Shown here one piece after another: positions 20,901 to 30,459 of a stretch of DNA of 64,000 nucleotides. The position numbers and the translations under genes are program-made. Source of the stretch: Phytomonas francai (Eukaryota > Euglenozoa > Kinetoplastea > Trypanosomatida > Trypanosomatidae); contig MJCC01000001.1 of NCBI GenBank assembly GCA_001766655.1, forward strand, positions 914,723 to 978,722, read 5' to 3'. The first letter of the stretch is position 1. Each line of letters opens with the position of its first letter. Below the pieces are notes generated by a model, which worked only from the letters and a program-made list of their open reading frames with translations, was not told the DNA's origin and made no database searches.

Positions 20901-21566
20901 TCATGCAACCGTTAAATCATCGTCATAGTACAGATGAATGGCCGGGATGTAATAGTCTGCGTTAAGCCCTAGGTTTTCAAAGCCTTCAGATTCGTCCGGG
21001 ATGCCATTCTCATTAAGAGTTAGCTCCATGTCTAGGTCGTGCGGTTCTGGTACCAACCGCCTCCATGTATAGCTTCGGGCATGCGCGTTGTAAATCAAGT
21101 ATCGCTCTTTTAGTATATTAAGTAGGGTTTCCTCACAACAGACCTCTAGAGTGACCTCATCTTTCGTTAGGGTATTAATAATACGCACTAGCCTCGTTTT
21201 CTTGGTGAGCTTACCAATAATGTATTGAGGGTCTTTCCACCACGGAATGTCGTACTCGAGGTCTAAATTGCTGTCGGGAAAAATCGTAGGGACGTGAGGG
21301 AAGCGACCATCCGGCTGTGCATAGGTGCGCATACCACTTACTATGTCAACACAAGTCTTCAAGTCATCTGCAGTAAGATCCCACCAATGAGAGATGTCCG
21401 ACCCGGCGGCACGAACAAGAGGGATCACCAGGTGCTCAAACTTGGGACGGGCTTTATAGGCTTTGATAAGGGGTGTGAGGTCAAGCACATTCCCATTGAG
21501 TGAAACGTACGCATCATCACTGAAGGCGTGCTGCCGCACCTCATTTGGGGTATAAAACCTGCACAT
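20901..21566 (-). CDS. CYB5D1: Cytochrome b5 domain-containing protein 1-like (CYB5D1)
   Basis: The product has 221 residues, close to animal CYB5D1. The N-terminal cytochrome-b5-like domain shows FYTPNEVRQHAFSDDAYVSL, VLDLTPLI and AAGSDISHWWDL. The canonical HPGG haem ligand motif is replaced by the DISHWW pattern of this subfamily. The C-terminal half (RLVRIINTLTKDEVTLEVC, then LNILKERYLIYNAHA) is the conserved ubiquitin-like part. In other organisms CYB5D1 is a ciliary protein tied to axoneme radial spokes and redox control of beating, so a flagellar role is a fair inference. The start is ATG 21566; a TTG five codons upstream is rejected. The stop is TGA. Haem binding itself is not shown by the sequence. 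Confidence 0.85.
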   Translation of the reverse strand: MCRFYTPNEVRQHAFSDDAYVSLNGNVLDLTPLIKAYKARPKFEHLVIPLVRAAGSDISHWWDLTADDLKTCVDIVSGMRTYAQPDGRFPHVPTIFPDSNLDLEYDIPWWKDPQYIIGKLTKKTRLVRIINTLTKDEVTLEVCCEETLLNILKERYLIYNAHARSYTWRRLVPEPHDLDMELTLNENGIPDESEGFENLGLNADYYIPAIHLYYDDDLTVA

Positions 21567-22425
21567 AGTAATTAGAAACAACTGATGAACCAGCTGACAA
21601 GGATTTCTTAAAATTTATACCTATTAGGAAAGCCTAGACCCCGTTGGAGAACTCTTTTAATGTTGCTGTGTGCGGTGGGTCTAGGCTGAGTTCTTTGTTA
21701 TTTCTAGTTGATAATTGGAAAAGAAAAATGCATGAAAGATATTGTTAAATTGAAAGCCTCTTGTTTGTTATTTTAGGTGAAAGCTTATCAAAAAGAAGGA
21801 TATACCTTCCCAAGAACAAATACTTGATAATAATTTTAACACCGTATGGAAACATCAAAAGGGCTCATATATGTATATATGTTATTGATATTAACAACTT
21901 TTGAGTTTCAACGGCTGAGAAACAATATGCTTGGCCGGTGAAAACATGTTGCACCCCAATACGCACCTATTCAAAAACGGGAAAATGTGATCGATAATCA
22001 GCTTATACATATATATAGATATATAAAGCCGGTGTGTCTTTTCTGAATTAACAGAAGCACTCTTATGTTGTGGCTTCATTAATTTCCCTTTTTATCATGT
22101 CATTTATTCTTAGTGCAAGGCAAGAGAGCGCTAAACTCTATACATATACTCAAATATAGAACATACACACATAACGTTTCATTTGTATTGGATAAAAAAA
22201 AAATGGTAAAGAATGTTCTCCCTACATAAGCCCTTCGGTAACCCATAGATATATATAACAAAGATATAGACATGCCTAACGGATCTTTTTAATTTACTAA
22301 AAAAAAATGTAAAGAGCATTGCTTTTCCCATTACGACCTTTTATTCTGTTACCTTTTGTTCTTCTAGGGTAGCTTCCCTTTTCTTACCCTCTGCATACCG
22401 CAAGGATCAAATGTTAAGAGTATGA
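21567..22425. other. AT-rich intergenic region with short TA repeats
   Basis: The spacer between PRMT5 and the CYB5D1-like gene holds small TA-rich patches at about 21868-21882, 22006-22025 and 22245-22258. A 62-codon frame at 21891-22079 does not look like protein. No RNA gene is seen. Confidence 0.4.
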
Positions 22426-25359
22426 CTACAAAAGCATGGACGCCGCCCAGCCTCCTTCGTTAAGAGGCTGTATCGTAACCCCTTCAGGTATTCGTTCGCG
22501 ATCGGTACTATTACCAACCACATTATTGCAGCGAGTGCTGTCACTGTTTCCTTCAATTTCCCATGAGTACCACACTCGCCTCTTTGTCTCTTCGACATGA
22601 CGACGAAAACTGAATACAAATTCGCCCGTGCGGTCCAGGTTCTGAAGTTGGTATGAAGGGTCAAGAGCAAGATAGCCTGGAAACCAACTGTACATACCCG
22701 GGGTTCGGCTGCGCGGTTCGGTGCTGATGCACACCTCCTCCCCATCCAACTCTGAGTGGTATAGCACGCAGCTGAAGAAGCCCACCATCCCGCTGCAGCG
22801 CGTGTCTTCAGGGATGTTAAAACGCAACGTGCAGTGCCGCTCATAAGGATGGCAGCCAGCTGGTGCCCCTCTGTCCTCGCCGCCCGCCTCTGGGTCTAAA
22901 GAGAAAAAGTGAGAGAAGCACCAGCAAGCCTGAGGCGAATCAAGCAACACACCGCGGGTAATGTTGGACACCATCGGCGATGAAAACAGGGCCACGTGCC
23001 GGTTGGTGCAATACTCGGGGCACACAGTGAGGCCACGGATTGCGGTGTCAAACAAACACTGTTCTATGCGTGTCGAGCGCAGCGGCGCCACCCATGTTGT
23101 ATAGCTTTGAGGGATACTGACGAAGTGCTTGTTAGGGATAATGCCCTTCACTGCCTGCAATTGCAACAGTTGGTTATGAAAGGTATCGATACACTCAGGT
23201 GAGAGTTCGTTGTCACCGAAGCTGCCCAGCATTTCCGAGACCAGTAAATCACAAAGTCCGAAGTCATCGGGAAGCTGGACCAACTCCGTCCCTGTCCCGT
23301 TATTACCGGGGCCCTCAAACAAGTGCCGACCGTCACCCACTATCACCGCCAACGTATGATCAAACGCTGCAGCTTGGTGACGCCATTCCGGATCACAGAG
23401 CCAGCGTAGTCGCGTCAACTCGGCAGCAGGTTGATTTTTTTCAATCGCGAAGAGACGCAGACGCAAGCCAAGTGTCGAGGCAGCAGAAATGATCTCGTCT
23501 ACGATGCCACCGCGCCCACAGCCAAGAAGCACAACGTACACAGTGTTTACTGCCCGCTCCACCGCAGCCTCGCGGTCGTTGCCAACGCCTGTTACGATGG
23601 AAGAGATGAAGCCTGAGTTAAGTCGCCCGTGGTGAAACACAGCGGGGTCTCGGCTAGACCAGTCTCGTAAAAACAACAAGACGGCATCACGATACCGACT
23701 ATACTTGGTGGAGTCGCATTCGAATATGTGGTAAACCGCATTTGGCAATAACTGTGACAGCGGCTGCAGGGGGAGTTGTAGTGTATCCTCATAGTTTCCG
23801 AACGGGTCACGTGTGGGATCCACCACCTCCCTGGAATACAAATAGCTCATTATCGAGTAGTCTTCAAATAACGGGAGGGAAAAGAGGGGCACCGCTCGGC
23901 GCCGCATCAGTTCTACGAGGAACGTAATAAGTGAGACATTACGCGAGTAAAGCCCGCCCCATCGTGCGGTATCCCTTGGAAGGAGGTCATCCTGTAACAC
24001 AGACTTCTCTGATACCCTTCCCCCAGTCCAGTGGATGGAAGGGTCAACATGGCAGGGTGTTTCGTCTCCTTGGCTAGCCTCATCCTTTTTGTCACTTCCG
24101 CTGCCACAGTTTTCAAACCTTCTATGCTCGTCTCTGGAGCTTACTATACCGATGGAGTAACTATTTTGAGATCCATATGAGTCGAATCGCATGGAAGACT
24201 GTGAACGCAACGCATAGTCCTTGGTGTCCCCAGCCTTTTGATTGGGAGGCAAAAGTCGGTACAGCTGCCCTGCGTGCGGTGGCTCAAACACACCAACATC
24301 CTCACCGAGCCATGCAGAGATGATGCTCCCTTGTGTCTCAGAGAAGTAGAGCATCGGCATGAGACTCGTGATGGCCTCGCGGCAAAGAATCTCCGTAGCA
24401 CTATTGGCCGTGACGCATCGACGAGGCCCAATAGCCTCCTTCGAAACTGGGTCGCATTCGTAGCCGTACAACACCAGTTGGTGCATGCGGTGGTACTGTG
24501 CGAGATGCTCCGGCTTGCAGGCATCGCATCGGACCCATATCTTAACCCCGTTAGCCGCCTGAATAAACGACACAAGCTCGTCCCTGACATGGCCTAAGAG
24601 GGCCCAATTGCGTGCCTCAGTCAGAGACCGTCCCTGTGAACTCCTTGCGTGACCTTCATGTGTTTTGGCAACACATTGAGGTTCGTCCTCGTCGTCGAGT
24701 AGGGGTAAAGGGATTTGAACCGCGAAGAACCCCATGAAAGCGGCGAGCTGAAGCTGTTGCCGGATCCGATCCCGGAGCGCTGTGGTACCCCAGTGTGGGA
24801 CCGTCACCACGCCACACATCGATTTCACCCAAGTTGGTGATTCCTGTAGGGTGCGCCAGAGGCGGCACAGATCCTCCCTAAACGACTTGGACCTGTTAGT
24901 CGCCGGTTGTAGGGGGATATAACTCTCCGAGAAAGTATCATTGATGATGGGGTCTAGCAGTGATAAGCCCGGATGAAGGTTTCCTTGGAAAAGGCTTCTA
25001 TCCCCCATCTCTTGCCACAAGCGTGTTGATACGATTTCCATTCCTAGTTCAGTTTCTGGTTTCTGGTCCCTCCTCATGCCCTGGTGATTCGCCCTCTCTT
25101 TCCCAACTTCGGAACTAAACCCGAGGGGGAAAGTCCCAAAAGACGCATTCAATAGGCGTGCATTATCAAAGAAGTGGATGCTAAACTTTTCGCTATTTAT
25201 ACCGTAAGGGAACGGGTTATCGGGGTTGAAAACCTTTTTAGTTTCCCATAGTTCACGAAACTGCTCAGCGGCATAGCGCCAACAATCCGTATTTTCATAT
25301 TCCTTGTCGAGATTCGACGTCCGCCCAGTAGGAAAAGATATATCATCGCTACAGTCCAT
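22426..25359 (-). CDS. PRMT5: PRMT5, type II protein arginine methyltransferase
   Basis: PRMT5 makes symmetric dimethylarginine on RNA-binding and other proteins using S-adenosylmethionine. The product has 977 residues, much longer than the human enzyme (637). The N-terminal TIM-barrel-like part runs to about residue 380, with VKIWVRCDACKPEHL. A low-complexity Ser/Asp-rich insertion of roughly 100 residues follows. The catalytic domain has SAM motif I VVLLGCGRGGIVDE near residue 610 and the double-E loop SEMLGSFGDNELSPECID near 706. The C-terminal beta barrel ends at TAG. Conserved glutamates are intact, so activity is expected. The start ATG at 25359 (MDCSDDIS) is the first in frame. The neighbours give no functional clue. 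Confidence 0.95.
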   Translation of the reverse strand: MDCSDDISFPTGRTSNLDKEYENTDCWRYAAEQFRELWETKKVFNPDNPFPYGINSEKFSIHFFDNARLLNASFGTFPLGFSSEVGKERANHQGMRRDQKPETELGMEIVSTRLWQEMGDRSLFQGNLHPGLSLLDPIINDTFSESYIPLQPATNRSKSFREDLCRLWRTLQESPTWVKSMCGVVTVPHWGTTALRDRIRQQLQLAAFMGFFAVQIPLPLLDDEDEPQCVAKTHEGHARSSQGRSLTEARNWALLGHVRDELVSFIQAANGVKIWVRCDACKPEHLAQYHRMHQLVLYGYECDPVSKEAIGPRRCVTANSATEILCREAITSLMPMLYFSETQGSIISAWLGEDVGVFEPPHAGQLYRLLPPNQKAGDTKDYALRSQSSMRFDSYGSQNSYSIGIVSSRDEHRRFENCGSGSDKKDEASQGDETPCHVDPSIHWTGGRVSEKSVLQDDLLPRDTARWGGLYSRNVSLITFLVELMRRRAVPLFSLPLFEDYSIMSYLYSREVVDPTRDPFGNYEDTLQLPLQPLSQLLPNAVYHIFECDSTKYSRYRDAVLLFLRDWSSRDPAVFHHGRLNSGFISSIVTGVGNDREAAVERAVNTVYVVLLGCGRGGIVDEIISAASTLGLRLRLFAIEKNQPAAELTRLRWLCDPEWRHQAAAFDHTLAVIVGDGRHLFEGPGNNGTGTELVQLPDDFGLCDLLVSEMLGSFGDNELSPECIDTFHNQLLQLQAVKGIIPNKHFVSIPQSYTTWVAPLRSTRIEQCLFDTAIRGLTVCPEYCTNRHVALFSSPMVSNITRGVLLDSPQACWCFSHFFSLDPEAGGEDRGAPAGCHPYERHCTLRFNIPEDTRCSGMVGFFSCVLYHSELDGEEVCISTEPRSRTPGMYSWFPGYLALDPSYQLQNLDRTGEFVFSFRRHVEETKRRVWYSWEIEGNSDSTRCNNVVGNSTDRERIPEGVTIQPLNEGGWAASMLL

Positions 25360-25709
25360 ATTAACTACTTAAAGCTTCCTTTTCGTGAGCTTCTTTTTCG
25401 TTTATCTAGTGAGTTTAGTAAGTACCTCTTGGTAATGACGAAAACTTTCACTAAAAAAAGTATATGAAAAAAGGTTAAACCTATCTTCCGAATAGAATGA
25501 CTATATAGAGCAAGCATAGTCATAAAAAGAATGCATGACACGCGAAACCCATATTTCAGTAAGTGAAAATAAGGATAAACAGGAAACAATATTTACCATG
25601 TTAAACAATTTTACACTAAAAAAATTGTGCGTGTTTTTGACCACCCCTTACTGCTTCTCCTTTATCTTAGTAGTGGAAACATCGTTCTTCTCAGGGCAGC
25701 CTTGCGATT
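25360..25709. other. AT-rich 5' flank of PRMT5
   Basis: Only weak frames occur here. A purine-rich stretch on the plus strand at about 25377-25398 (C/T on the coding strand mixed with other bases) lies just upstream of the PRMT5 ATG. Confidence 0.35.
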
Positions 25710-26049
25710 TCAGCGCGGTCGTCTCCCTGGACATACAAAAATTTTAACATTTACTATACACAAGTATCGCAAAAGATACCACTCTTTCTCGGGACAGTCA
25801 TAAAGTTGATTTCCCACGAACATACTTATCGCAGTGATAAAACCCACAACAAAGGCATGATAAAAGTCTAAAAAGGAAGCTACTCGTAGGATCTTTTTAC
25901 AGCAACAACGGATGCGACTATCGCGGCATCGCGGCACGGGAAAATCGGCTCCACCTGGAGTCCGGAATAAAGACCAGGAAAGCACAGGTATATTGCTCAA
26001 GGAACCCTGAGGACACCGCAGCTGATGTGTGCTCAGTAATTGCACTCAT
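25710..26049 (-). pseudogene. Possible remnant of a small membrane-protein gene
   Basis: A frame ending at 25710 encodes a protein-like tail (KKILRVASFLDFYHAF, then a hydrophobic helix and DCPEKEWYLLRYL). It has no ATG of its own; its longest form begins at a GTG at 26045. A different frame begins with ATG at 26049 (MSAITEHTSAAVSSGFLEQY) and stays open for 43 codons to TAG at 25918-25920. A single frame change would join the two into one short protein of about 110 residues with one membrane helix. This could be a broken gene, a sequencing error or chance. I do not recognise the family. Evidence is thin and confidence is low. Confidence 0.25.
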
Positions 26050-26625
26050 ATAGCTCCGGTACTTTCCCAAATTAATTCCATTAAACTTTCTGTGATACCA
26101 AGAGAAGATCTTAGAGCCTGTTGCTCTCGTAAGGTTATTCTTTATGGTGTATCCAGATACTTTTATCAGATAATCCTAACAAATAAATAGAATATAGAGG
26201 TTCAAACTCTACATAACTAAAAACCTGTTTTTTTTACGCCTTAAACGCCATGAGGCAACATCGCTCTAGTGCATAAGGAGGGGAATGAACATAATGCGGA
26301 TAAGGGGGTAATGATTTCATTGTTGTCAAGCTACTTGTCCACGACATCCCGAGGATCTAGGAGTTGAAATATGAAAAAGAAGATACGGAGTGATGGTTCT
26401 ACGTTCAACTGTTGGCTACAATTCTTGTTAAGTCCCATACTCGGAGACAGAAAAATACCAATCCCTAGTGAGTAACGATGCGCCATTGAGTGAGTTTAGC
26501 TCATTATTTTCCTCTGATATACCCTTGACAGCAGAAGAAGGTCGAAGTCATGAATACGCCTAGCATCACTATGGGTAGTATTCATTTAGCACCTCACCCC
26601 ACCCAAAGACGCATAAAATCATCGC
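26050..26625. other. AT-rich intergenic region
   Basis: This lies downstream (in transcription direction) of the TPR-type gene. A stretch at 26193-26206 looks like a tRNA T-arm but no tRNA body flanks it. No gene is seen. Confidence 0.4.
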
Positions 26626-27729
26626 CTAAGTTTTTTCCGTTTCTTTCGACTCATCCTTTTCGATAGGGTTTGGGATCTTTTGTCGAACACACAAATCTGA
26701 GAGCATTTTCTTCCCTTGCAAGACGCCTTCGTTGTCGTCGTGCCGACTACACCAACTAATGTACTTCTGGCACGTCGAAACTGCCTGTTGGGCGTCACTC
26801 AAACCTTCGAAGCACTTCAAAATGAATTTCAGCGTTCTTTTGACAAGTTCGAAGTCCCTCTCATCGATGTGCTGATTTAAGCCTTCAATAAGAATATCAA
26901 GCCCCTTTCCGTAAAGCCTCCTGGACTCGTCAACACTTCCCCCGTTCGACTGCTGCTGCTCTGCCTGCATGCAAAAGCTTTCTCCAAGGCCACTAAGGAC
27001 TGTGCGGCGAAGATTTACAGCAGCGACCGCCTGTATGGGTGACGCTGATTTGGCGTCCACATCAATCCAACGCAATAAATCGTCAAACGTCTGCTGAGCC
27101 TCATTAGCCCTTCCCATAGCAAGTAAAGTGTATCCGATGAGCTGGTTGGTTTCTGCGACTTGCGCCATATCCTTCTGCCCTGGATTTGCGTAGGTCATTA
27201 ACGACTCCTTCCCACGCTCGGCGCTCTTCAACGCGTTGTCATACTGCTCTAGATTGTAATAGGCTTGCGCGGCCTCCATGCAGAGTAAGGCTTCACATTG
27301 TATAGGAGCGTTGAGCGGACCCAATTCCTCCAACATCTCAAAACCCTTTTGGATTTCCTGTAGCAGCCGAGGGTAATCTTTGTCGTTGCGTGCGGACTCC
27401 ATTGCCTCTGACAAAGAGTTCCACCGCGATATGTTATCAAGATCGCGCTGGACGATCTCCTCGTTTAATGTAAAGTCCTCTATATTTACAGCAGAAGGGT
27501 TACTTTTGTTATCCAAAGAATCAGAGGGTGGCGTTGCCTTTGTGGCAGAGGATGCCCCATATTTAGTTGTGTAAAGTGCCAACCCGGATGTGGCTGAGAT
27601 CGATATGCGCGGTGCAAGGCCTCCAAATTGCAAGCGTCGTAGAGCAACTAAAGAAGCCCAACCCGGAATGTGAGCGAAGCATCTTAATGAAACCGACCCA
27701 AGATGATTTCGAGAAGCAATGCAGAGCAT
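26626..27729 (-). CDS. Putative mitochondrial TPR-type protein
   Basis: The product has 367 residues. The N-terminus (MLCIASRNHLGSVSLRCF and onward) is rich in Arg, Ser and hydrophobic residues and lacks acids for about 50 residues, as in mitochondrial presequences. The mature part is helical. It shows paired helices with TPR-like spacing, such as EALLCMEAAQAYYNLEQY followed by NALKSAERGKESL, then a second unit with QLIGYTLLAMGRANEAQQTF and a third around GKGLDILIEGLNQHI. TPR arrays bind protein partners. I do not recognise the precise family; it may be a kinetoplastid mitochondrial assembly or RNA-processing factor. The start ATG at 27729 is the first in frame and the stop is TAG. The TPR call is by eye. 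Confidence 0.7.
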   Translation of the reverse strand: MLCIASRNHLGSVSLRCFAHIPGWASLVALRRLQFGGLAPRISISATSGLALYTTKYGASSATKATPPSDSLDNKSNPSAVNIEDFTLNEEIVQRDLDNISRWNSLSEAMESARNDKDYPRLLQEIQKGFEMLEELGPLNAPIQCEALLCMEAAQAYYNLEQYDNALKSAERGKESLMTYANPGQKDMAQVAETNQLIGYTLLAMGRANEAQQTFDDLLRWIDVDAKSASPIQAVAAVNLRRTVLSGLGESFCMQAEQQQSNGGSVDESRRLYGKGLDILIEGLNQHIDERDFELVKRTLKFILKCFEGLSDAQQAVSTCQKYISWCSRHDDNEGVLQGKKMLSDLCVRQKIPNPIEKDESKETEKT

Positions 27730-28272
27730 TACTTAAAAGCGTAAAGACACTGCTTATTTTTGTTGATTTCTTAGTGAAGCCCCCTCCAAGCCGTCCTAAA
27801 TAAGAAAGATGAGGGATTTGAAGAAGAAATAAACGTCACTTTTCATGCCTACTTTAGTGCAATTTCAAATACTTCAACAAACTAGTGGAGGTATTTAATC
27901 CATTTTCTAATGAACTTGGGGGAGAAATATGGGTGCCCACCCCCCCCCCCAAAAAAAAAAAAAAATACAAGTAGTAATAATAAGGCTAAAGCCTATTTTT
28001 TAATTTAAAAAATCGCGATGGTACAAAAAAAAGTATACACAAAGGAAGCAAAATATTTCTAGAGTAGCGGTAGCTATACACCGATAAAATATGCAACAGT
28101 CAGGCAATGTGGATAACAAGAGTGCCACCAAATACTCAAATGATCTAGAAACACCTGCCAACCCTATTTTATCTCTTTGTCTTGAAAACCACTTCATGCC
28201 ATGGCCTACTCCTTGCTACTTCTGGGCTAAGCTGAGTGTGGGGAACTAAAAGGTCATTTATACAGCGCGAAT
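27730..28272. other. Intergenic region with C and A homopolymers
   Basis: The spacer holds a purine-rich plus-strand stretch at about 27803-27828 (pyrimidine tract for the TPR-type gene) and the C11/A15 run at 27940-27965. No gene is seen. Confidence 0.4.
27940..27965. repeat. C homopolymer joined to A homopolymer
   Basis: Eleven C followed by fifteen A on the plus strand. It lies in the spacer downstream of the CEP95-like gene and is likely length-variable. Confidence 0.85.
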
Positions 28273-30459
28273 TCATACAGCTAGCTGCTGTTGCCATGAA
28301 GTTACTCTCTGGGCGTATCGTACCAGATTCATCATGTCCTGTCTCTCCTTTTCATCCTCTAGGTAGGCAGACATTCGTTTGCTCTCATGTAGTGAGTCCG
28401 CGTAGTGCTTCGCCAGGTCGGCGGTGTATTCCGACATCATACGCTGCGCCATCCGGCTGTCATTAGCAGCTGCCTCCATCATCACCGCATAGGCATTACG
28501 GTACTTGTTATTTTCATCTCGAATCCATCGCATCCCGTCCAACATATTCCGCTTCGAGGTATTGATGTTGCGCTTGAGAGACTCTCGCGTCTCAGCCATG
28601 CGGGATTCATAATCACGTCGTATGCCCTGGTGCAGAAGACCTTGCATTTGGTTTAGAAAACGCGACGCGCGCAGCCGCTCGATCTTGCGGTCCCGTCCCT
28701 CACTGCTATAGAAGCTGTATGGGTGGCTTGCCAAAAGACGGCATTCGGCACGGGTGAGAGGTGGCTCATCGGGTGGAAGTGATGAGAGTTCAATGTTGGC
28801 GGGACGTGAAGAGGCGGAGAAAGCGAGGGAAGATCGACCCGTGGGATGCCGCTTCCGCTGAGCGGCATTCGGCTTTTTTGTGGAGCTGGAATGGAGCGCA
28901 GTGGGCTTCGTTGCGGTCGCCGGTGATGTCTGGTGTGATTTTGAGGGGTTCGAATGCGGCGAAGGACGCGGCCCCACACCCGCGATGAAAGGCGCCGGTG
29001 GCACCTCGACCGAGTTATTACCCACCGCCGTGCTGCTCGGCGTCTGCACCGTCGTGTCGCCCGGCGTTCGAAACCGTATGGCCTGTTCCTGCACCGCATC
29101 ACTTAGCTTTTGAATGCGGTGGCGGATATCCGACGTGTTCGGCCGTAGCGGCGTCGCGGCGGTGCTGGAAAGTAGCTTGTTCCCACTGGCGCGCATAGGA
29201 AAGTCAATGTTGTTGAGCGGGTCCACAGAATCCACCCGGGGTGAGACAATCTCACGCGACCAATTCTCCACGAGCTTCACTTTCGATATCGGCGAGGCCG
29301 GCACATACAGCAGCGAGCCAGCCTTGGTGTAGTCGATGCCTGCATAGAAACTGGGGGGCACCTCTTTCTGAATCCCGTAGTCTTCCCTCTTATCCTCCTC
29401 CTTACCTTCGGGTGCCCCGTGGTCTGTATACTGAAACGAGTAGCCGGGTGGAACTTCAGGGGGTGAGTTCTGGTGTAAACGCCTAGTCGGCGTGGGATAC
29501 TTGATGTCGTTGTTAACTAGGTTCGGAGAGGCCCCTGGAAAGAACCTGTTGAGCGGAGCTGACTGGTTTAGATGAAATTCTAGACCTGTTGCTGTTGCGG
29601 GGCTACCGGTAGTGTAAACAATGGGTGCTATCGTCATCCCTGGAGGAGGCACCTCCGCTAGGGTATAGCCTAGATGGGCCTGGGGCAGCGGGACGCGCTC
29701 TAAGGCTTCTGCAGCGGCCGCGCGCTGCTGCTTGGACTTCATATCATCAGCGATGCTCACAAATACCATAATAAGGCGGCTGACATGGTCCTCATTGAGT
29801 TTCACGACTTCCTCGGCTGAAATATCAGTTAATGCGTAGGAACGCTTGTGAAGCTCCTCTAGCACAAGGGTTACATTGCGATGCTTTTTCTCGGGAGTGT
29901 CAGGGGACCTTTCAATCTTATCGATTACACAATCAAAGAGACGCTCATATAGCAGCACGAACAAGCTAGAGGTGCACTGCCGAATTTCAGTAACATATTT
30001 GCATTTCCCTATTTGCCAAAAACTAATAAGCTCGTTCACATGATTTAAAATACGCTTTGTCTGAATTTCATGTTGGCCTGTGTCTTGAGCTGTAGACCCA
30101 AGTGGCGCTGAGGTTTTAGCTTTGTTGGGGGAAAGAGAGGATTTTGTGGCAATTGTTTGAACATTGGATGCTTCCTTGGGCGCATTAAAGTCCGATTCAC
30201 CTCCCTTTTTCTTGCCTTCATGGAGTCGGGATGCACCATCGGCTTGGATTGTGCGTTCATGCGAATCTGGGTTCCACGCTGTTGGCTTCTGATAAGGATC
30301 AACTGCGATGCTTATGGTACTGTTGCGCTGGTCATGTTCCGCAATGTAAGGGCTTGATGTGGAGGAGATTGCAGCAACTCCCAAAGCTTGCGTTTTCTTA
30401 TGCTGGACTTGCTGGTGTGTGGTAATGGAAGATGAGTTGAGGCTATCGAGGTGTTGCAT
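28273..30459 (-). CDS. CEP95-like protein (DUF5745), probable basal-body/centrosomal component
   Basis: The product has 728 residues. Residues about 137-240 resemble the N-terminal DUF5745 domain of human centrosomal protein CEP95. The pattern is a helix with NELISFW, then CTSSLFVLLYERLF, then NVTLVLEELHKRS and the closing HVSRLIMVFVSIADDM, in the same order and spacing as in CEP95. The middle (about 250-560) is Pro/Ser/Thr-rich and disordered, with repeated PPG and PPAP tracts. The last 150 residues form a charged coiled coil (MAETRESLKRNINTSKRNML and later MMSEYTADLAKHYADSL). A role at basal bodies or the flagellum base is inferred from the family. The start ATG at 30459 is clear. The domain match is from memory and would be settled by a profile search. 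Confidence 0.7.
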   Translation of the reverse strand: MQHLDSLNSSSITTHQQVQHKKTQALGVAAISSTSSPYIAEHDQRNSTISIAVDPYQKPTAWNPDSHERTIQADGASRLHEGKKKGGESDFNAPKEASNVQTIATKSSLSPNKAKTSAPLGSTAQDTGQHEIQTKRILNHVNELISFWQIGKCKYVTEIRQCTSSLFVLLYERLFDCVIDKIERSPDTPEKKHRNVTLVLEELHKRSYALTDISAEEVVKLNEDHVSRLIMVFVSIADDMKSKQQRAAAAEALERVPLPQAHLGYTLAEVPPPGMTIAPIVYTTGSPATATGLEFHLNQSAPLNRFFPGASPNLVNNDIKYPTPTRRLHQNSPPEVPPGYSFQYTDHGAPEGKEEDKREDYGIQKEVPPSFYAGIDYTKAGSLLYVPASPISKVKLVENWSREIVSPRVDSVDPLNNIDFPMRASGNKLLSSTAATPLRPNTSDIRHRIQKLSDAVQEQAIRFRTPGDTTVQTPSSTAVGNNSVEVPPAPFIAGVGPRPSPHSNPSKSHQTSPATATKPTALHSSSTKKPNAAQRKRHPTGRSSLAFSASSRPANIELSSLPPDEPPLTRAECRLLASHPYSFYSSEGRDRKIERLRASRFLNQMQGLLHQGIRRDYESRMAETRESLKRNINTSKRNMLDGMRWIRDENNKYRNAYAVMMEAAANDSRMAQRMMSEYTADLAKHYADSLHESKRMSAYLEDEKERQDMMNLVRYAQRVTSWQQQLAV

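Noticed and set aside
26193..26206. Sequence like a tRNA T-arm
   Set aside because: The conserved C at the stem start is missing and no acceptor, D-arm or anticodon arm fits around it.
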